The notes: generated by a model not told the origin, from the letters alone. DNA of 64,000 bases from Caprella mutica (GCA_947561585.1 CANNZV010002314.1:1-64000); one strand, 5' to 3'. Shown: positions 35,733 to 48,712, counted from the first letter of the stretch. Numbers and translations are program-made.

Positions 35733-36929
35733 GGTAGGTTGGTAACTCTATCTCAGAAAGCTATATGATGTTAACAGGACAAGAAGGATACTGATACTGA
35801 AACCATTTGAGAGTTGTGACAGGATATATCGCCCTGATATTCATTCACCTGCGTACATATTTATCAACACACAAACCTGCTATAGCCATCCTGCACATGG
35901 TGGCCTTTTCTAAATAAGATTTTCCTACTAACACCAGATAAAAGTTCTCGTTTGAAATGTCACGTGGAAATTACAAGAGATAGGATATAAAGTGATTTGA
36001 CGTCACTAGGAAAGAGGAACCTTTGAAATATGAATGTTTAGTTGCGATAATACATGAACAAAGGAAATAGATATATAATTATCTAAAATTATTTATATTA
36101 AATGCAAAGTATTAAGAAAATTAAAGCCATCGCATGTTGATTAGGTAAATTGAAGTTTGATTTATCGCGTATCAAACTAAATTTTTTATTTACAAAAAAG
36201 AAAAAGATCAATTGGTGCCCCCATTTAGTCTTTTATGGCCCTGATATAGCTATGACTTAACATAATGAATGAGATACTGCTAAATGGTTTCTGATATTGG
36301 CATCACGCATACAAATTTAAAGGAATGTTAAAATTGGAGCTACAGTATTAACAGTAAGAGAAAATTATATTGGGCCACCGAAAATTAACAAAATACCCCT
36401 CTTAATCTTCTATGGCCTAGCCATAACAAATTCGCTGGATATTGTACAGATAACTTATTTTCGTATAGGAAGTAGCAATAATAACTGTACTACACCATTG
36501 TTGTATAGTGTCAGCTCTACAGTTGTACAATTGTTCTCTTAAATATGAGTAACATATAAATAGATAGAGGTTATTTAATTGTCAGTTGTTATATTAATGT
36601 TCGGAAAATCCCGTCATCTAACCTAGTTTGTATATATAATGTATACGTATGTAATATAATGCATAAGAAGGTGTGTGATTGTTTATTTATAATATATATG
36701 TGTATATACCCGCATTATCATCTTACTGCAGGTTTTGATTGAACGTTAACTTGCTTTGCAGGGTAAAGCTTTTTTTACCCTGCAGAAAACCTTTGGATCA
36801 TTATTAAATTAATAATACGAATTAATAGGTGAAAATGGGTATCATAAATGTAAGGTACATAGGTATTCTCCATTTTTTAAAATTTTCAAACAAATTTACA
36901 AATAATTCAATGAGATATTTGATATTATA

Positions 36930-37440
36930 CAGGGTCGTGCAGCTAAATTGGGACTAACATAATTTTTTTTAAATTCGCTATTTTGAAAGGCAAATATCGA
37001 TTAAATGTAATTTTTACTTTTATTTATTTGTTCGTTATTGTCTACAGAACAAAATCAGTCTATGTGACTACCCTTTACGTCAATAATTTGGGAGATTCTC
37101 GAGCGAAACCGTGAACAACTCCTTTTTACATCCTCGGGGTCAAGATTACGAAATGCCCGACGAATGGCGGCCTTCAGAGAGTTGACACTTGGATGTGAAG
37201 TTACGTTTGACTCTCCCTCAATGACGCCAAACAGCCAATAGTCACAAACATTCAGATCTGGGGAGCTGCTGGGCCAAATATCCTTCGGGGCCATCAAAGG
37301 AAGATTCTCCTTCAGGTAATCCTGAACTTTCTTTGCTCCATGCACGGGCGCAGAGTCTTGAACGAGCATCACTTTGAAGGGGTCGTAGTTCCTACGTATC
37401 CACGGCATCAAAACATCTTCACGATGTATTTCATTCATTA
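36930..37440 (-). mobile_element. 5'-truncated mariner-like element
   Basis: Contains the transposase fragment plus one terminal repeat beginning CAGGGTCGTGCAGC at 36930, preceded by TA (36928-36929), as expected for mariner insertion. The opposite terminus was not found, so the element is truncated. Confidence 0.6.
37055..37438 (-). pseudogene. Mariner-type transposase, C-terminal fragment
   Basis: A 127-residue open frame covers the C-terminal half of a Tc1/mariner DDE catalytic domain. Visible are the second catalytic Asp in MLVQDSAPVHG, the partner in SSSPDLNVCDYWLFGVIE, and the C-terminal helices (LKAAIRRAFRNLDPEDVKRSC). The two aspartates are separated by 32 residues, close to but not the classical mariner spacing of 34. 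The N-terminal DNA-binding half and the first catalytic Asp are absent: DNA upstream of 37440 is AT-rich and unrelated. One end of the element survives at 36930. Inactive remnant. Confidence 0.75.
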
Positions 37441-37877
37441 AGAGTTATTATTCACTATAAAATTTGACTCAACAGAACCACATAAATCGAGTGGCAGAAC
37501 GTGCAATATTTTTAAAACATATTATGATGTTTATTCTTATTAAGATATTATGTTTGCATGTACTTAATGATTATTTGCAGCTTACAAAGTCAAATTATGA
37601 AATTTGTTCAGTTCAAAATGACGGTCCAGTATATAAAATAAATAGGTATCGTTTTAGTAAAAAATAACTAGGCATTCATTTCTTGATATTATGTAATGTC
37701 TACCCATAGTGTTTCTTTATGAACAGTTTAGTCTTATTAATATATAAGTTTTGCAAATATTTAATGATTATTTAAAGCTTATAAAGTGAAATGATGAAAT
37801 TTGCTCTGTTAGCGTTCACGTGAACTTTCTTTCTGTAAATACGTATGGGTTAATAGAGAAATTTCCACATTGATTAA

Positions 37878-38467
37878 AGGTCCCATCCAAGCAAATATTT
37901 GTATTGCCTTATTCAACGAGAATAATGTTTCTTATCATTTTGCTGCAAACTGCATCGAATTTGGTAGCATATTTTTAATTTTATATGCTTTAAAAGTTTT
38001 TTATAATCAAAACTCAATAAAACCTATTTTACTTCCGACTTACTAATTTAAGAAATTTTCATCCTGAAGAAAAAGAATGTACACCATTTGTTTTGATTGT
38101 CAACTAGGTAATAGGTTTAATAAATCCATTTAATATTCTTGTAAAGGTATAAAATCGAATGAACTTATAATAGAAACGTTTATATACTTTAGGAAATAAT
38201 TAATATCTAAAATAATGGCCGAAAACGCATGGTTTGTTTATAAAATTCAAATTTGTAATCAAAACAAAGAATGTACAATCTTCTTCTTGCGCATCAGATT
38301 AGTGATACGCTCAATTGTTGCTCACAAAGTACTAAAAAACTTTAAAAACAAATTATAAAATATATACTGAACCGAATTGTATGCGGTTTGCAGAAAAATG
38401 ATCGTACACCTTAGTTCTATAATATTATGTTATTAACTAATTTTTTCCCGGAGCCTGGAGAGGACCT
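37878..38467. mobile_element. piggyBac-type MITE, second copy in opposite orientation
   Basis: Flanked by TTAA (37874-37877 and 38468-38471), with ends AGGTCCCATCC and GGAGAGGACCT. About 590 bp, and homologous throughout to the 52075-52673 copy in reverse orientation. Confidence 0.75.
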
Positions 38468-38704
38468 TTAACTTTTTATTAATTCATAGTTATTTCTTAT
38501 TTTATAAAAACTGTTATTTGAGTTATTTTAAGTTATAGTTAGATATTGATTTTTAATCATAATCATAATTGTGGAATGATTTTCACCAAGTTCCGTGTGC
38601 ATGTGAACAAGTTGACACAATAAACAGCGCCACATAAATTGACCAAACGAAAACCGGTATAACTATAATATTTATTTTTTCATTTCTATTTTAATTATTG
38701 ATGT

Positions 38705-38823
38705 CCATGACACCTGCCAGTATCTGGATACCAATTAAAATCAAAATAATTACTATTATATCCTTTTCTTATATGACTGAAGATGTGACACTGACCGATA
38801 ATTCGTAACATACCCTACAACTT
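38705..38823. mobile_element. Single arm of the same MITE family
   Basis: Reads TCTTATATGACTGAAGATG then CGATAATTCGTAACATACCC, matching right arms elsewhere. No left arm nearby; truncated. Confidence 0.4.
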
Positions 38824-38824
38824 A

Positions 38825-39590
38825 TTGTAGGTTTCGCGCCCTGATAGAATTTTGCAATAATTAATTAAATTTATATTTCATAATAAGTATGACCAATTGT
38901 TATTACCTTCTCAAAATTACGGTAGGTAATGTTTTGATGGGATTTTATTCATTTGTAATACGTATTGTTACCATAAATTAATGGTAATCTTGTTAATCGT
39001 ATAATTCAGAGAGTATTCAACCAAATTGCCTGACATTTTTTGAGACGATTGGTTATTATCCTGGAACAAGTTGATTAGATTTTGGGAGCGATCGGGTCGA
39101 AGGTGGGGCAAGGTCAAAATCGATTGAAGTGGCGACGAAGGTATGCACTCTACGAATACCCGTTCTAGTTATAAATTTAAAATGATGGTCAGTTTATATT
39201 GTAATTTTGTCATATTTCATTAGTTGTCTGAATGCCTACGGACAAGGGAAAGTGCCATTAGTCCGACAGTTACATCTTTCTGTGTTATTTTTCGTTTTAT
39301 TTTTTGATTAAAATAAAAAAAATATTAGATAAATATACCTACTGATTTAATAACCAATCTAAATAATAAATAATGTTTTCTTTCTTTCATTTTTAAAGTC
39401 AGTGAAACAAATAGTTGTTTAGTTTTATATAATGTATTCATAGTAGTTATATATTTATTTGAATTACTGTTATATAATGTAAACTGCTATCACGATTAAA
39501 ATAATTACTACATTGCAAAATCAAATTCTATATGAAAGAACTAATACATTGTACTGAAATTTAAGACTATGCAACAAAAACTGTATGTAC
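38825..39590. other. AT-rich non-coding stretch
   Basis: No gene or clear repeat recognised. Confidence 0.3.
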
Positions 39591-39593
39591 TAG

Positions 39594-39790
39594 AAAGGAA
39601 AGTGTCTCCATGAATAATGACAGCTACCACTGCTTGTAACAGGCTCATGGATGAAGAAAAGCTACTCCATGAATGCAGTCACTTACCAAGGAATGTGACT
39701 GAGAGAGACACAAGTACCCATGACTGCAGTCACAAAATTGAAAAATGAAGAGGTGAGACTAACTAACATATGTATAGAAGACCTCATGCA
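39594..39790 (+). repeat. Dispersed repeat family A, left module only
   Basis: CTCATGGATGAAGAAAAGCT, CCAAGGAATGTGACTGAGAG and GAGACACAAGTACCCATG match the copies at 380 and 44380. Confidence 0.5.
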
Positions 39791-40740
39791 GTTTATAACA
39801 ATTAAAGAAAATCTTCGGAACTCTTTTTCTTGTGAGGTTTTCTCAATCCATCCTTCAAAGTGGCCTGCTGCACAGCTTTCCTGTTGACTCCGTGGATGGC
39901 TGAGATGGGGTACGGTCAAGAGCCCCCTCTCCCTGGTCTTGAGCCCCCCCCCCCTCCTCCCTATGATTTTTTAAATTTTGTTAAAGTAATTATTTTATGA
40001 ATTATAATTTAACTGACAGAAAAACAAGAATTCAACGTATATTGCATAGCAGGATTGATTTAAATTAGACTAGACAGGTAGAGAATATAGAGCAACGTTT
40101 AATGAATATCATATGCCACGTGAAAGCGATGAGCACCTATGTTTATGAAGTACTGTTGACAAATTTAAAAAAGTGAATATTCTAATTTAGCATTCCACAC
40201 AGAATCTTGAATAAAATAATAATTTACTTGTATTTATATTAAAAGATAATAGATAATTAATTAATAATAATAAATGAGGATTAATAAATATTTACCTATA
40301 TTATGTAAAATTAAATAACGATCTATTACAAAATATATTAAGTTTAAATTACTTAATTCGTTTAAGTCTTAAAGGCGATCCGAAACAGTGTACATCCGAA
40401 ACAGTGTACTCTATTTATGAGGCACTGTTCTCTAAAATTGAGTTTTTGTTCTTTTTTGATACGAAAACAGTTTTAAACGGTTTGATTCCTGCTGAAAACC
40501 AAAACCTTCAGAAAGCCATTTAAATAAAATCTTTAGAAAGACTACCTAGCAGAAAACCCTCAAACCAGCAGAAATACGATTATTTCGAGACCTTAGTGCA
40601 TACTTCAAGATATATACACCAGCAGAAAGACGATATTGTGGATATATTATATATACACATAATGATGTCTATAGTAACAATTGGTTGATGCAATAGGATA
40701 TGGATAATATAATAATTGAGTGAAACTGAAACTGAAATGA

Positions 40741-42850
40741 CGTCATCAATCAAAGCTATTACAATAGGGTACGTTCCGAATTCGGTCATAAGAAACAATG
40801 GTATTACAAAATTATTTAATTTCTCTTTAATTGGTATTCATGATACCTGCAGGTAATACGGATACCAACACTGAGTAAATGTATATAGGTATGGAGGTAG
40901 CATGCTTTGCAAGGAAAAGTGATGTCAAAAAGTGGCGCCATGGGCGTGTCTTCCCCAATGCACCCCTGCCACTCAGTGCAATGGGGTTGTATGCCCCTCC
41001 TTCATTGCTAAGTGCTAATCGAGTAACAGTCGAGGGCGGTTGTTCTGTTCTGTACTGTTTGTAGGTATCACGATTTTGATAACAAAATATCTACCAATAG
41101 TGACAATTATTATATTTTATTTCTGAAAAAATATTGTTTCTAATCGTTGCAATTGGTGAGATTTATGAAAACATTATTTATTACAGTTGGCTTCTAATTC
41201 AATTTTATTATATTTATATTAAAAGGTAAATAACAGTAAATTAAAAAGGTTAAACTATCATAATTGTTTTAATCACAACTCATTTTTAACCCTACTTTCT
41301 GGTTTAGAGAATAATGCTAAGGAAGGCTTGCATGCTTCATTTATTATCTCTTCTCATTTTCCTCTTTTGAGTTTTTGCTAGGTAGGAATTTAGGTTTCAT
41401 TAACTTAACATCAACTCTTCATTTTCCTCTTCCATCTGTCAGTTCCATCTTTCCCAATCCACATTCTTTTTAATTAAGTAACTGCTTTTCTGCATAACTG
41501 AGCTTGGCCAACGAATCGTGGTAGATGAATTTGTTCACGGAGCCACTTTCCTTTCTGACTGCCTCTTCGAGTCCTTTGCATTTAACTTCCATTTTTTGTT
41601 AGCGATATAGTTTTTGGTTCCGAAACAAACTTCAATTATATGAGTCATAAGATTTGAGAATTTAAAAGTACCAAGTTGCATAGGTGGTTTTTATCATTAT
41701 ATTATTTAGTACTGAATGTAAATGAAAATAATATGCTGCATTATAAGGTGGGATATATTTAATCCCACCATGCAACTTGTGTTCATGAATGATATTTTCA
41801 TGGTGGTTTCCAAATCATCCCACCATGTAACATATGTAACAAAATAGTAAGTTAAACCCCTTACATATATATTGATTGTGTTTTTACATAAAATGCTTTT
41901 ATTTATTATTTACATCCGTTGTATGGCAATTAATACGTATATTTTCTTCATGCTGATCAGATGTCAACACGAGTTATAATAATATTTATATTTTGCATTC
42001 AATCTAATAGAATGATCAAGTCGTGACGTCTCACTAAGTTTCTTGATATCACTTTTCTCAAAATGTAATTTAATCTCAAAGTTACTTGCAATAATTAATG
42101 AATTAGTCGAAAATAGTTAGTAGCATTGTCTTTCTTTTTGAGAACTATATGCTTTAACCCACGGATAAATTCTTATTTTTTTATGGTTTAATAGTATTTT
42201 TTTGTTATTGTGAATTTATGATGGTTTGAGGCTTGAGCATACATTCTCTCTGTTCATCTTGTTATTACTGTAATAAAATTATAGTTTTAGTGAGATGTCA
42301 AAGCAAAGTTAGTAATCAAATCACACTTTTTCATCATTGAAATGGTCTGTATTCGTCATGTAAGTAACTACTAAATCTTTAAAAAGTAGGGTTTCGAGAA
42401 GTGCATGAGATAGAGAGAGTTGTTAAAATGAAGAGTGTCTCACACACATATCCTCTCTTTTCCGAGCATTCTGTTAAACTGATGCGAGTGGGAGGGGCGC
42501 CATTGGTTTAGACCACAGTATAAAAAAAATATAGATAGGAATGACAATAGAGTGATAACTAGTGACAATTTTGGTTTTATAACTTTGCTGTGATGACGTT
42601 ACGTACACTAAACGTCTCGATTGACACTACATATTCTATATACTGGGGTTAAGACACGCCCATAGCGCCACTTTTTGGCATCACTTGTGCTCCTGCTCTG
42701 CTACCTCCATCTTTATATACACTCAGTGGTACCAATTAAAATTACAATTGAACAATAATTATTATACCGTTTTTTCTTATATGACCGAAAATGTGGAACT
42801 GACCGATAATTCGGAACGCACCCTATTGTAATAGCTTTGATTGATGAACT
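40741..42850. mobile_element. 2.1-kb element with long terminal inverted repeats
   Basis: The first and last 200 bp or so are inverted copies. CATCAATCAAAGCTATTACA near 40743 mirrors TGTAATAGCTTTGATTGATG near 42831, and AAGTGATG.CAAAAAGTGGCGC with GGGCGTGTCTT occurs in both arms (40917-40952 and 42655-42690). The outer arms match shorter MITEs at 10390 and 58371. The interior is AT-rich with no transposase. The frame at 40879-41064 only reads through the left arm. Confidence 0.55.
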
Positions 42851-42854
42851 AACT

Positions 42855-43740
42855 CCCCAGCAAACATGAATGTATCTATTAGATGTCTAAACGACTCTGT
42901 ATAACCTCTCTTCCGACATCGAATACCAGTAACAAATTAGACATGGTGACATCAAGTAGACATCAATCCGATATCCGTTTGCACCGCTAAACCGCATCAT
43001 ATTTAGTATATTTGGCATCGAAGCGATACCGTTATAACAGCGTTGAATAGAAAGATAAATTACGACATCCAACATACATAGGGATTCTCTATCGAACAGA
43101 AGCCTAATTATATATCTAATAGGCTTCGAAACGATATTCACTTGCATCCAATAAATAAAAAATAAACTAAAATTGAAAACTCTTACTTCATTGATATAAC
43201 GTACTGTACGTTTAGGCGCATATCAATTTGATATATGTTACATAATGTTATATATAAATTAAATGGGAAGAAATGAAGTGATGTGTCCAGGTATCGTTCG
43301 TGGGTCTATCCGTCATCGTGCCAGCAGCTCTGCCACTTTGCCACCGTGGATGTATTTTACTACAATTTTTTTTTTTATATTAAGCGACCCGGAGATACTT
43401 AAAGAAATTTTAAAGTGAATAGAACGATACAGGCAAGAACAGCTTTTATAAACAAAATCACAACTTATTCTTATTTCAAATAGTAATGAGTTGGTCAAAT
43501 TTTTATATAATTGTAACTCCTTAAAAATTTCGTTCTCTATGAGTTCAAATTAAAGAAAATGTTTTGAGGCCACGACTTAGAATACAGATGAAAGCTCTGT
43601 AATGAAAGTTCAAAGTAATGAATGCATTAATTAAAATTTGACCATATACTAACTCTCACTCAGTAAATATAGGTCATAATAGTTGAGTAATTAGTTTGAC
43701 ATTTTTACTTATATAATTGTGTTATATAGAACAGGAATCT
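42855..43740 (-). repeat. Inverted duplicate of 61490-62355
   Basis: Begins CCCCAGCAAACATGAATG and includes a segment whose minus-strand frame resembles the plus-strand frame at 62075 (SLCMLDVVIYL, MMRFSGANGY). The pair shows related repeat copies rather than conserved coding: frames break at different points. Contains a SINE head. Confidence 0.55.
43290..43345 (-). repeat. tRNA-derived SINE head
   Basis: On the minus strand GGTGGCAAAGTGGCAGAG resembles a tRNA A box region, and CCACGAACGATACCTGG about 25 bp later a decayed B box, followed by ACACATCACTTCATTTC. It lacks a full cloverleaf, so a SINE head rather than a tRNA. Confidence 0.5.
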
Positions 43741-43779
43741 TGTGCTCTGTGAAATAATTTTAGCAATACGGTATATGTT

Positions 43780-44222
43780 CCAAGTTATTAATAGGGTCTA
43801 TATTTTCGAACACGTGATAAAGGAAAATATAATAATTATTATTTAACTGCTATTTAATTAGTAACATAATAGCTGAAGATATGATACCAATTGAAATAAA
43901 AGTTAAATAATGATTATTATATATAGATTTATTGAGTCCGATTACAACTTTATAAGTTTAATTATCTATAATGTGAATCACTGAATTTTAATCGTCTCAT
44001 TTGCAGCTTTTGGCACTAGGCAAAAGCTCAAGTTATCGGATATGGGGTTCAGCATTTTACGTAGAAAATTATTTATGTAATGATTTTTATTTCTAAACTT
44101 GTATTTTACGTACTGGTATCATGGATGCCAATTTAAGTAAGAATTGAATAATGATAATTATTATATTTATTTCTTACATATTCGAAAATGTGGAACCATC
44201 CGATAACACAGAATTTACTCTA
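43780..44222. mobile_element. Degenerate relative of the long-TIR family
   Basis: Left part (AATAGGGTCTATATTTTCG) and right part (CATATTCGAAAATGTGGAAC, then ATTTACTCTA) are weak inverted arms of the same family, with GGTATC...GATGCC blocks inside. Abuts the dispersed repeat copy at 44220. Confidence 0.35.
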
Positions 44223-44730
44223 AAATGGAACGTGTTAAATAGCCTCTACGTTTAGTAGAGGTTTAACGTCTGCTTTTGAACCAAAGGCCATTTCACTGAC
44301 GTCAAAAGGAAATAAAATACAAGGGACTGAAAGAAGCAATAAGAAAGAAGTGGCTACATGGACAAAGTCACGCTGCTCATGGATGCTGAAAAGCTACTCC
44401 GTGAATGCTGTCACTTACCGAGGATGTGAAAAAATGGTCACAAACACCGGTGGCTGCACTCAAGAATGGAAGAGGGAAATGAAGTGGTAATAGTAAATGA
44501 AGTCTACGAGCCTACTTAATACAATATCTAAGACCTCGTACGTAAGTGTGGAGCGTAACCCTAACGCTATCCTCTAAAACTGCATGGAGAGTTAAAAACA
44601 CTATACACATGGAAACATAAAATAGACAATACATAATCCAAATTACAACAGTTTTGGTTCCCAAGGGACACCACCCCATTTCTCTTCTATTCACCAAAGA
44701 CAGCTTCAGGAACCCCTCGGGGCTTATTAT
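44220..44730 (+). repeat. Dispersed repeat family A, longest copy
   Basis: Runs from ...TTTAACGTCTGCTTTTG through CACTGACGTCAAAAGG, GCTCATGGATGCTGAAAAGC and ACAAACACCGGTGGCTGC to CGTAACCCTAACGCTATCC and TTCACCAAAGACAGCTTC. Serves as the empty site for the 57301-60864 insertion. Confidence 0.55.
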
Positions 44731-45567
44731 AAGCAGTTTAGAATAGATTCATAACAATAAATGCACTGGCCATCGAAAAATCACTTGCTTGGTTATCCAT
44801 TTCATTTTTCCGGTACTAGAGGAACAATATTCAACACCTGATGTTCCAGTATCGCTTACTTTACGTTAATCCAGTGTACAATCGCACTAGCGTGCCAATT
44901 CCCAAACGTACCTTTACAACTGCCGTACTCTCCTATAAGCGTATTAATTATTGGGTATAGTTTAAAGGGAGCACAACGTACTTTATATAGAAAGGTACAA
45001 TCCAATTGAATAGAAATAATTCCTACGTTTCTATTCTCATTATAAAACAAGAGGATAAGAAAATGAATTTCCAAATTTGAAACGATTTTTTTAAAACTAC
45101 GTATCTGTTTTCGCACTTCTGGTCGAAGTATAAATTCAGATATCGTTTAGAAACAGACATGCCGACGTCAAGATGATGCTGTTAAAACTATGTATCGGTT
45201 TTCGTGTTTCTACTCGAAGTGTAAATTCAGACATCATTTAGGAACAGACATTCCGATATCTACTATGAGTCGAAATGGTTGCTAAGTCGATACCCACCGT
45301 TAGCGCAACGAATTCGACAGCAAACGGCATCGAATCGACATTCATATGTTTGTTGGGTCTATATAATACATATATGATATAATGCAGAAAATGATCATAA
45401 TCTCTATTTGATACCTGCATTTTATATTCTTCAATTTTTTCGAATTGCTTTATGAATAGACCTCTGAGAATAAGTTGAACCACCAAACCTATGGACCATT
45501 TTTTTAGCTCATTAGTGAGTTCTGGTAGGAGAATCTTGGTATATAAGACCAGGAAATTTAAGACATA

Positions 45568-48143
45568 CCCAGCAAACATGTCCGAATCTATTCGATATCG
45601 GGTTGTGTCTAATTCGTTGCGCTGGTAGCGCATGCCGGTAATAGATATGAAATACACTTAAATTAGATATCTAACTGAATGTATCTAAATTATTTGACTG
45701 TTTAGAAATCTAATTTGTTTCTACCATTAGTATCCAAAAATCTTCACTCTAGTCCTCATCGTTTATTTTCTAATCAGAAATCGTTTAATGCATATCGAAA
45801 CAACACCAGTAAATAGATATCTATTATATTATTGAATTCCGTTTTAGAATAGATATCTAAAATTTCGTATAATTTTTGATCAATTCCGATATCTACCTAA
45901 ATGAATCGAAACAACACCAGTAAATAGATATATATTATATTACGGAATTCCGTTTTAGAATAGATACCTAAAATTCCTTGCCATTTATGATCAGAATAGT
46001 GTTGCATCGCCAACCGAATTATAATGTATTTGAAAGATCAGATTTTTCTTTATCGCTACTATTTAGAAACAATAAGTGAAATATCATTTAGAAAGAGTAC
46101 TGAATACTGTATATCGGTATCTATATAAATATAGATATCAGTTAATAAATATTTTTAATTTAGATGTATGTGCATTTGATATCGATATGGTGTCTATTGC
46201 ATTACTAAAACGCTTTCGTTTATATATTTTATTTATTTATTTGAGTGTTGCATCTCTAATCTAAATATGTATCTAAACGATGCGATGTCTCTTTTGGGTT
46301 ACTATTTTAGAAATGAAAAATGAAGATACAATGCGTCGTTTAGAAAGAGTTCTGACACAGAACAATCCATCGAAACAGTTTCCAAATATCTTCAAATTAG
46401 ATATGATTTTTGTATCGCATTTGGTGTCTTTTCCATTACTAAAACGCTTTCGTTTATATCTCTTTTTTATTTATTTGAGTGTTGCATCGCTAATCTAAAA
46501 ATATATCTGAACGATGCAGAGGGATCGATTTGTTTCTTTTTTCTACATCGAAAGTGTAGAGCACGTTGTATCATTAAGAAATATAATTGACACGACTATG
46601 TTTGCTGGGATGGTTGGTTACCTATATTTTAATGCTTTTGATTCATTCACTTTCATCACAGAACTTTCATCTTTACGATAAGTTAGTCGTGTCCTCAAAA
46701 CGTTTTATTAATTCGAGCTAATAGAAAATGAAATTTTCAAGAAGTTACCATTATATAAATTCTTTGCATACACCTATATATATCTACTTCGCTGTTATTA
46801 CCATTTGTAATAAGACTGAGTTGTAATTTTGAAAATAAAAGCAGGGCCTACCAGTACAGGCATGCCCCGCTTTAATTACCAAATCATGACTCAGTGTAAT
46901 TATCAAACGGTAATTAAAGCTAGGAAAAGTAACAAGGAATATATATTTATAATTGTCACTCCTTGATTATGCATCTCATTTAGTCATTTTCTATGAGTTA
47001 TAATGAAAGAAAATTTGTGTTTGCGTTACAATTCTATGTAAGTCTATTATTAAACAGTGTTTCAGTGTTTGTGACTGTGATGAAAGTTTAAGGTTTTGAA
47101 TTTATGAAAGGTTTTAAAATCCATCCATAGATAACTCTCACTCAGTATAGGTTAGTAATAAATAGATACCTACTTTGATTTCTATAATAATTGTGTTACA
47201 TTGAACAAACAGACATTTTATGCTCTATGAAATATTTTAAGTAGTAGAGTACTAAGTTCCAAGTTATTGGCTGGTTCTACAATTTCGGACTCGTCAGAAA
47301 AGAAAATATTATAATTATCATTTAACTTCTATTCTAATTGGTATCGTGGATACCGATTGAAAATAAAAGTTAAATACAGTTATTTCAACGGGACATGATG
47401 AATTTTTGAACCAATTGCTTCTAATAACCTTGATGCCTGAAATAATCACGAAAAACTTGTCTCCGTTTTCTATGTCTACGAACGGTAATCATTTCGAGAT
47501 ATATCTAAAACTAATTACTGCTTTTAATAAAGCTTAGGCCTGAGTGTATATAAATTTATTTTTGTTCAATTGCGTCCAGTTTGACATAGTGGTGCCGATC
47601 CAGATTCCAGAACTGCATGGCCCAGGTTCGATACATAGACACATCACTTCATCTCTCCCCATTTATATGTAAGTATAACATTGATAAAATTGAAATGCCC
47701 TTAAATGTAAATTGCAATATATGTAACAAAGTAGATGTGGGTAAGAAATACATCTCGATATTTTAACTTTCTTCGGAAAATGTATCTTCAATATAGATAT
47801 ATATTTGACATCGAATTTGCTGTCTATTTCATTTGTAAAACGCTTTCGTTTCTATGCGTCATTTAGAAAGAGTATTGATACAGTATAATGGTATCAACAA
47901 TCCATCGAAACAATTTCCAAATATCTTCAATTTAGATATGTTTTTAAATCGCATTTGGTGTCTTTTCCATTACTAAAACGATTTCGTTTATATCTCTTTT
48001 TTATTTATTTGAGTGTTGCATCGCTAATCTAAAAATGTATCTAAACGATGCAGAGGGATCGATTTGTTTCTTTTTTCTATATCGAAAGTGTTGAGTACAT
48101 GGTATCGCTTTGAAATATAATTGACACGACTATGTTTTCTGGG
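45568..48143. mobile_element. CCCAGCAAACAT-ended TIR element, TA target duplication
   Basis: Starts CCCAGCAAACATG and ends ATGTTTTCTGGG. It is flanked by TA on both sides (45566-45567 and 48144-48145) and splits a duplicated segment whose empty form is at 29690-29700 (GACATAGTG). A second inner right end (ATGTTTGCTGGG, to about 46609) suggests tandem duplication or nesting. The right part repeats a block of about 200 bp at 46080-46270, 46290-46500 and 47850-48050. No transposase is evident. Confidence 0.65.
47580..47633 (+). repeat. tRNA-derived SINE head with intact B box
   Basis: TTTGACATAGTGGTGCCGAT resembles an A box; GGCCCAGGTTCGATACATAG holds a good B box (GGTTCGATAC). Followed by ACACATCACTTCATCTC as in the other two copies. 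Lies within the CCCAGCAAACAT element. Confidence 0.5.
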
Positions 48144-48712
48144 TAGTGTTCAGTCGGTAGGGTTTGTAGTCTTGGGGAATAACTTAACTGTTGTAGTGGG
48201 TTCTTCTTAACAGAGATGAGCAAGGCCTTCATTTTATCATCTACTGTAACAATTGTAAATAAGAAAGACTCTAGTGTATTGTATCTCCATCAAAGGTTAA
48301 AATTCGGTGCTCAAGGATAATAAATACATAATCATTTAAAGTTGTAGGTTCGTTATCATTAACCCGCCAATCTATATAAAATTTCACTATAACAATATAG
48401 AGTGATAGATTCATTTATAGGGTGATAGATACATTTATTTTCACAGTGACATTAGAAAATATCTTTATAGCGACCGTGACAGCTGCAGTCTTAACTGTCT
48501 AGCGACCACTATCACTGTGATTGGGCTAACAAGAAACTAACTATCATCCATATAAGAAGCAAGTAAAAATTAAAACATCATTCATAAGAAGAAAATAAAA
48601 CTACACAATTCCAAATAATGTTTTATATTTATCGATCTGTAGAGTAAATTTAGAGTGTATAATAACCCGTCAGATTCAAGCCATTGCTATAAGATGGTGA
48701 AGAGTGCGATTG

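Larger units (their letters stand above)
29583..36705. repeat. Segmental duplication, left half (holds VEGF-like copy 3)
   Basis: Collinear with 45457-55817. Shared landmarks are CTCTGAGAATAAGTTG (29590/45462), the flank at 29700-30120 matching 48146-48560, all exons and introns of copies 3 and 4, and CGGAAAATCCCGTCATC (36602/55691). The boundaries on the right half abut other repeats. Confidence 0.75.

Noticed and set aside
40879..41064. 61-codon plus-strand frame
   Set aside because: It reads through the left terminal inverted repeat of the 40741-42850 element and is mirrored in the right arm.
42887..43147. Open frame similar to the one at 62075-62371 as a conserved protein
   Set aside because: Both lie in an inverted repeat pair and diverge by frame breaks; similarity follows from DNA duplication.
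43290..43345. A functional tRNA gene
   Set aside because: A and B boxes are present in part but no complete cloverleaf or acceptor stem can be drawn; SINE head preferred.
45238..45657. 139-codon minus-strand frame
   Set aside because: It crosses the junction between a duplicated flank and the CCCAGCAAACAT insertion, so it cannot be an ancestral gene; no domain is visible.
46076..46498. Two similar plus-strand frames ending FIYLSVASLI
   Set aside because: They are direct repeats inside a transposable element, with a third copy at 47850-48050; no start context or family.
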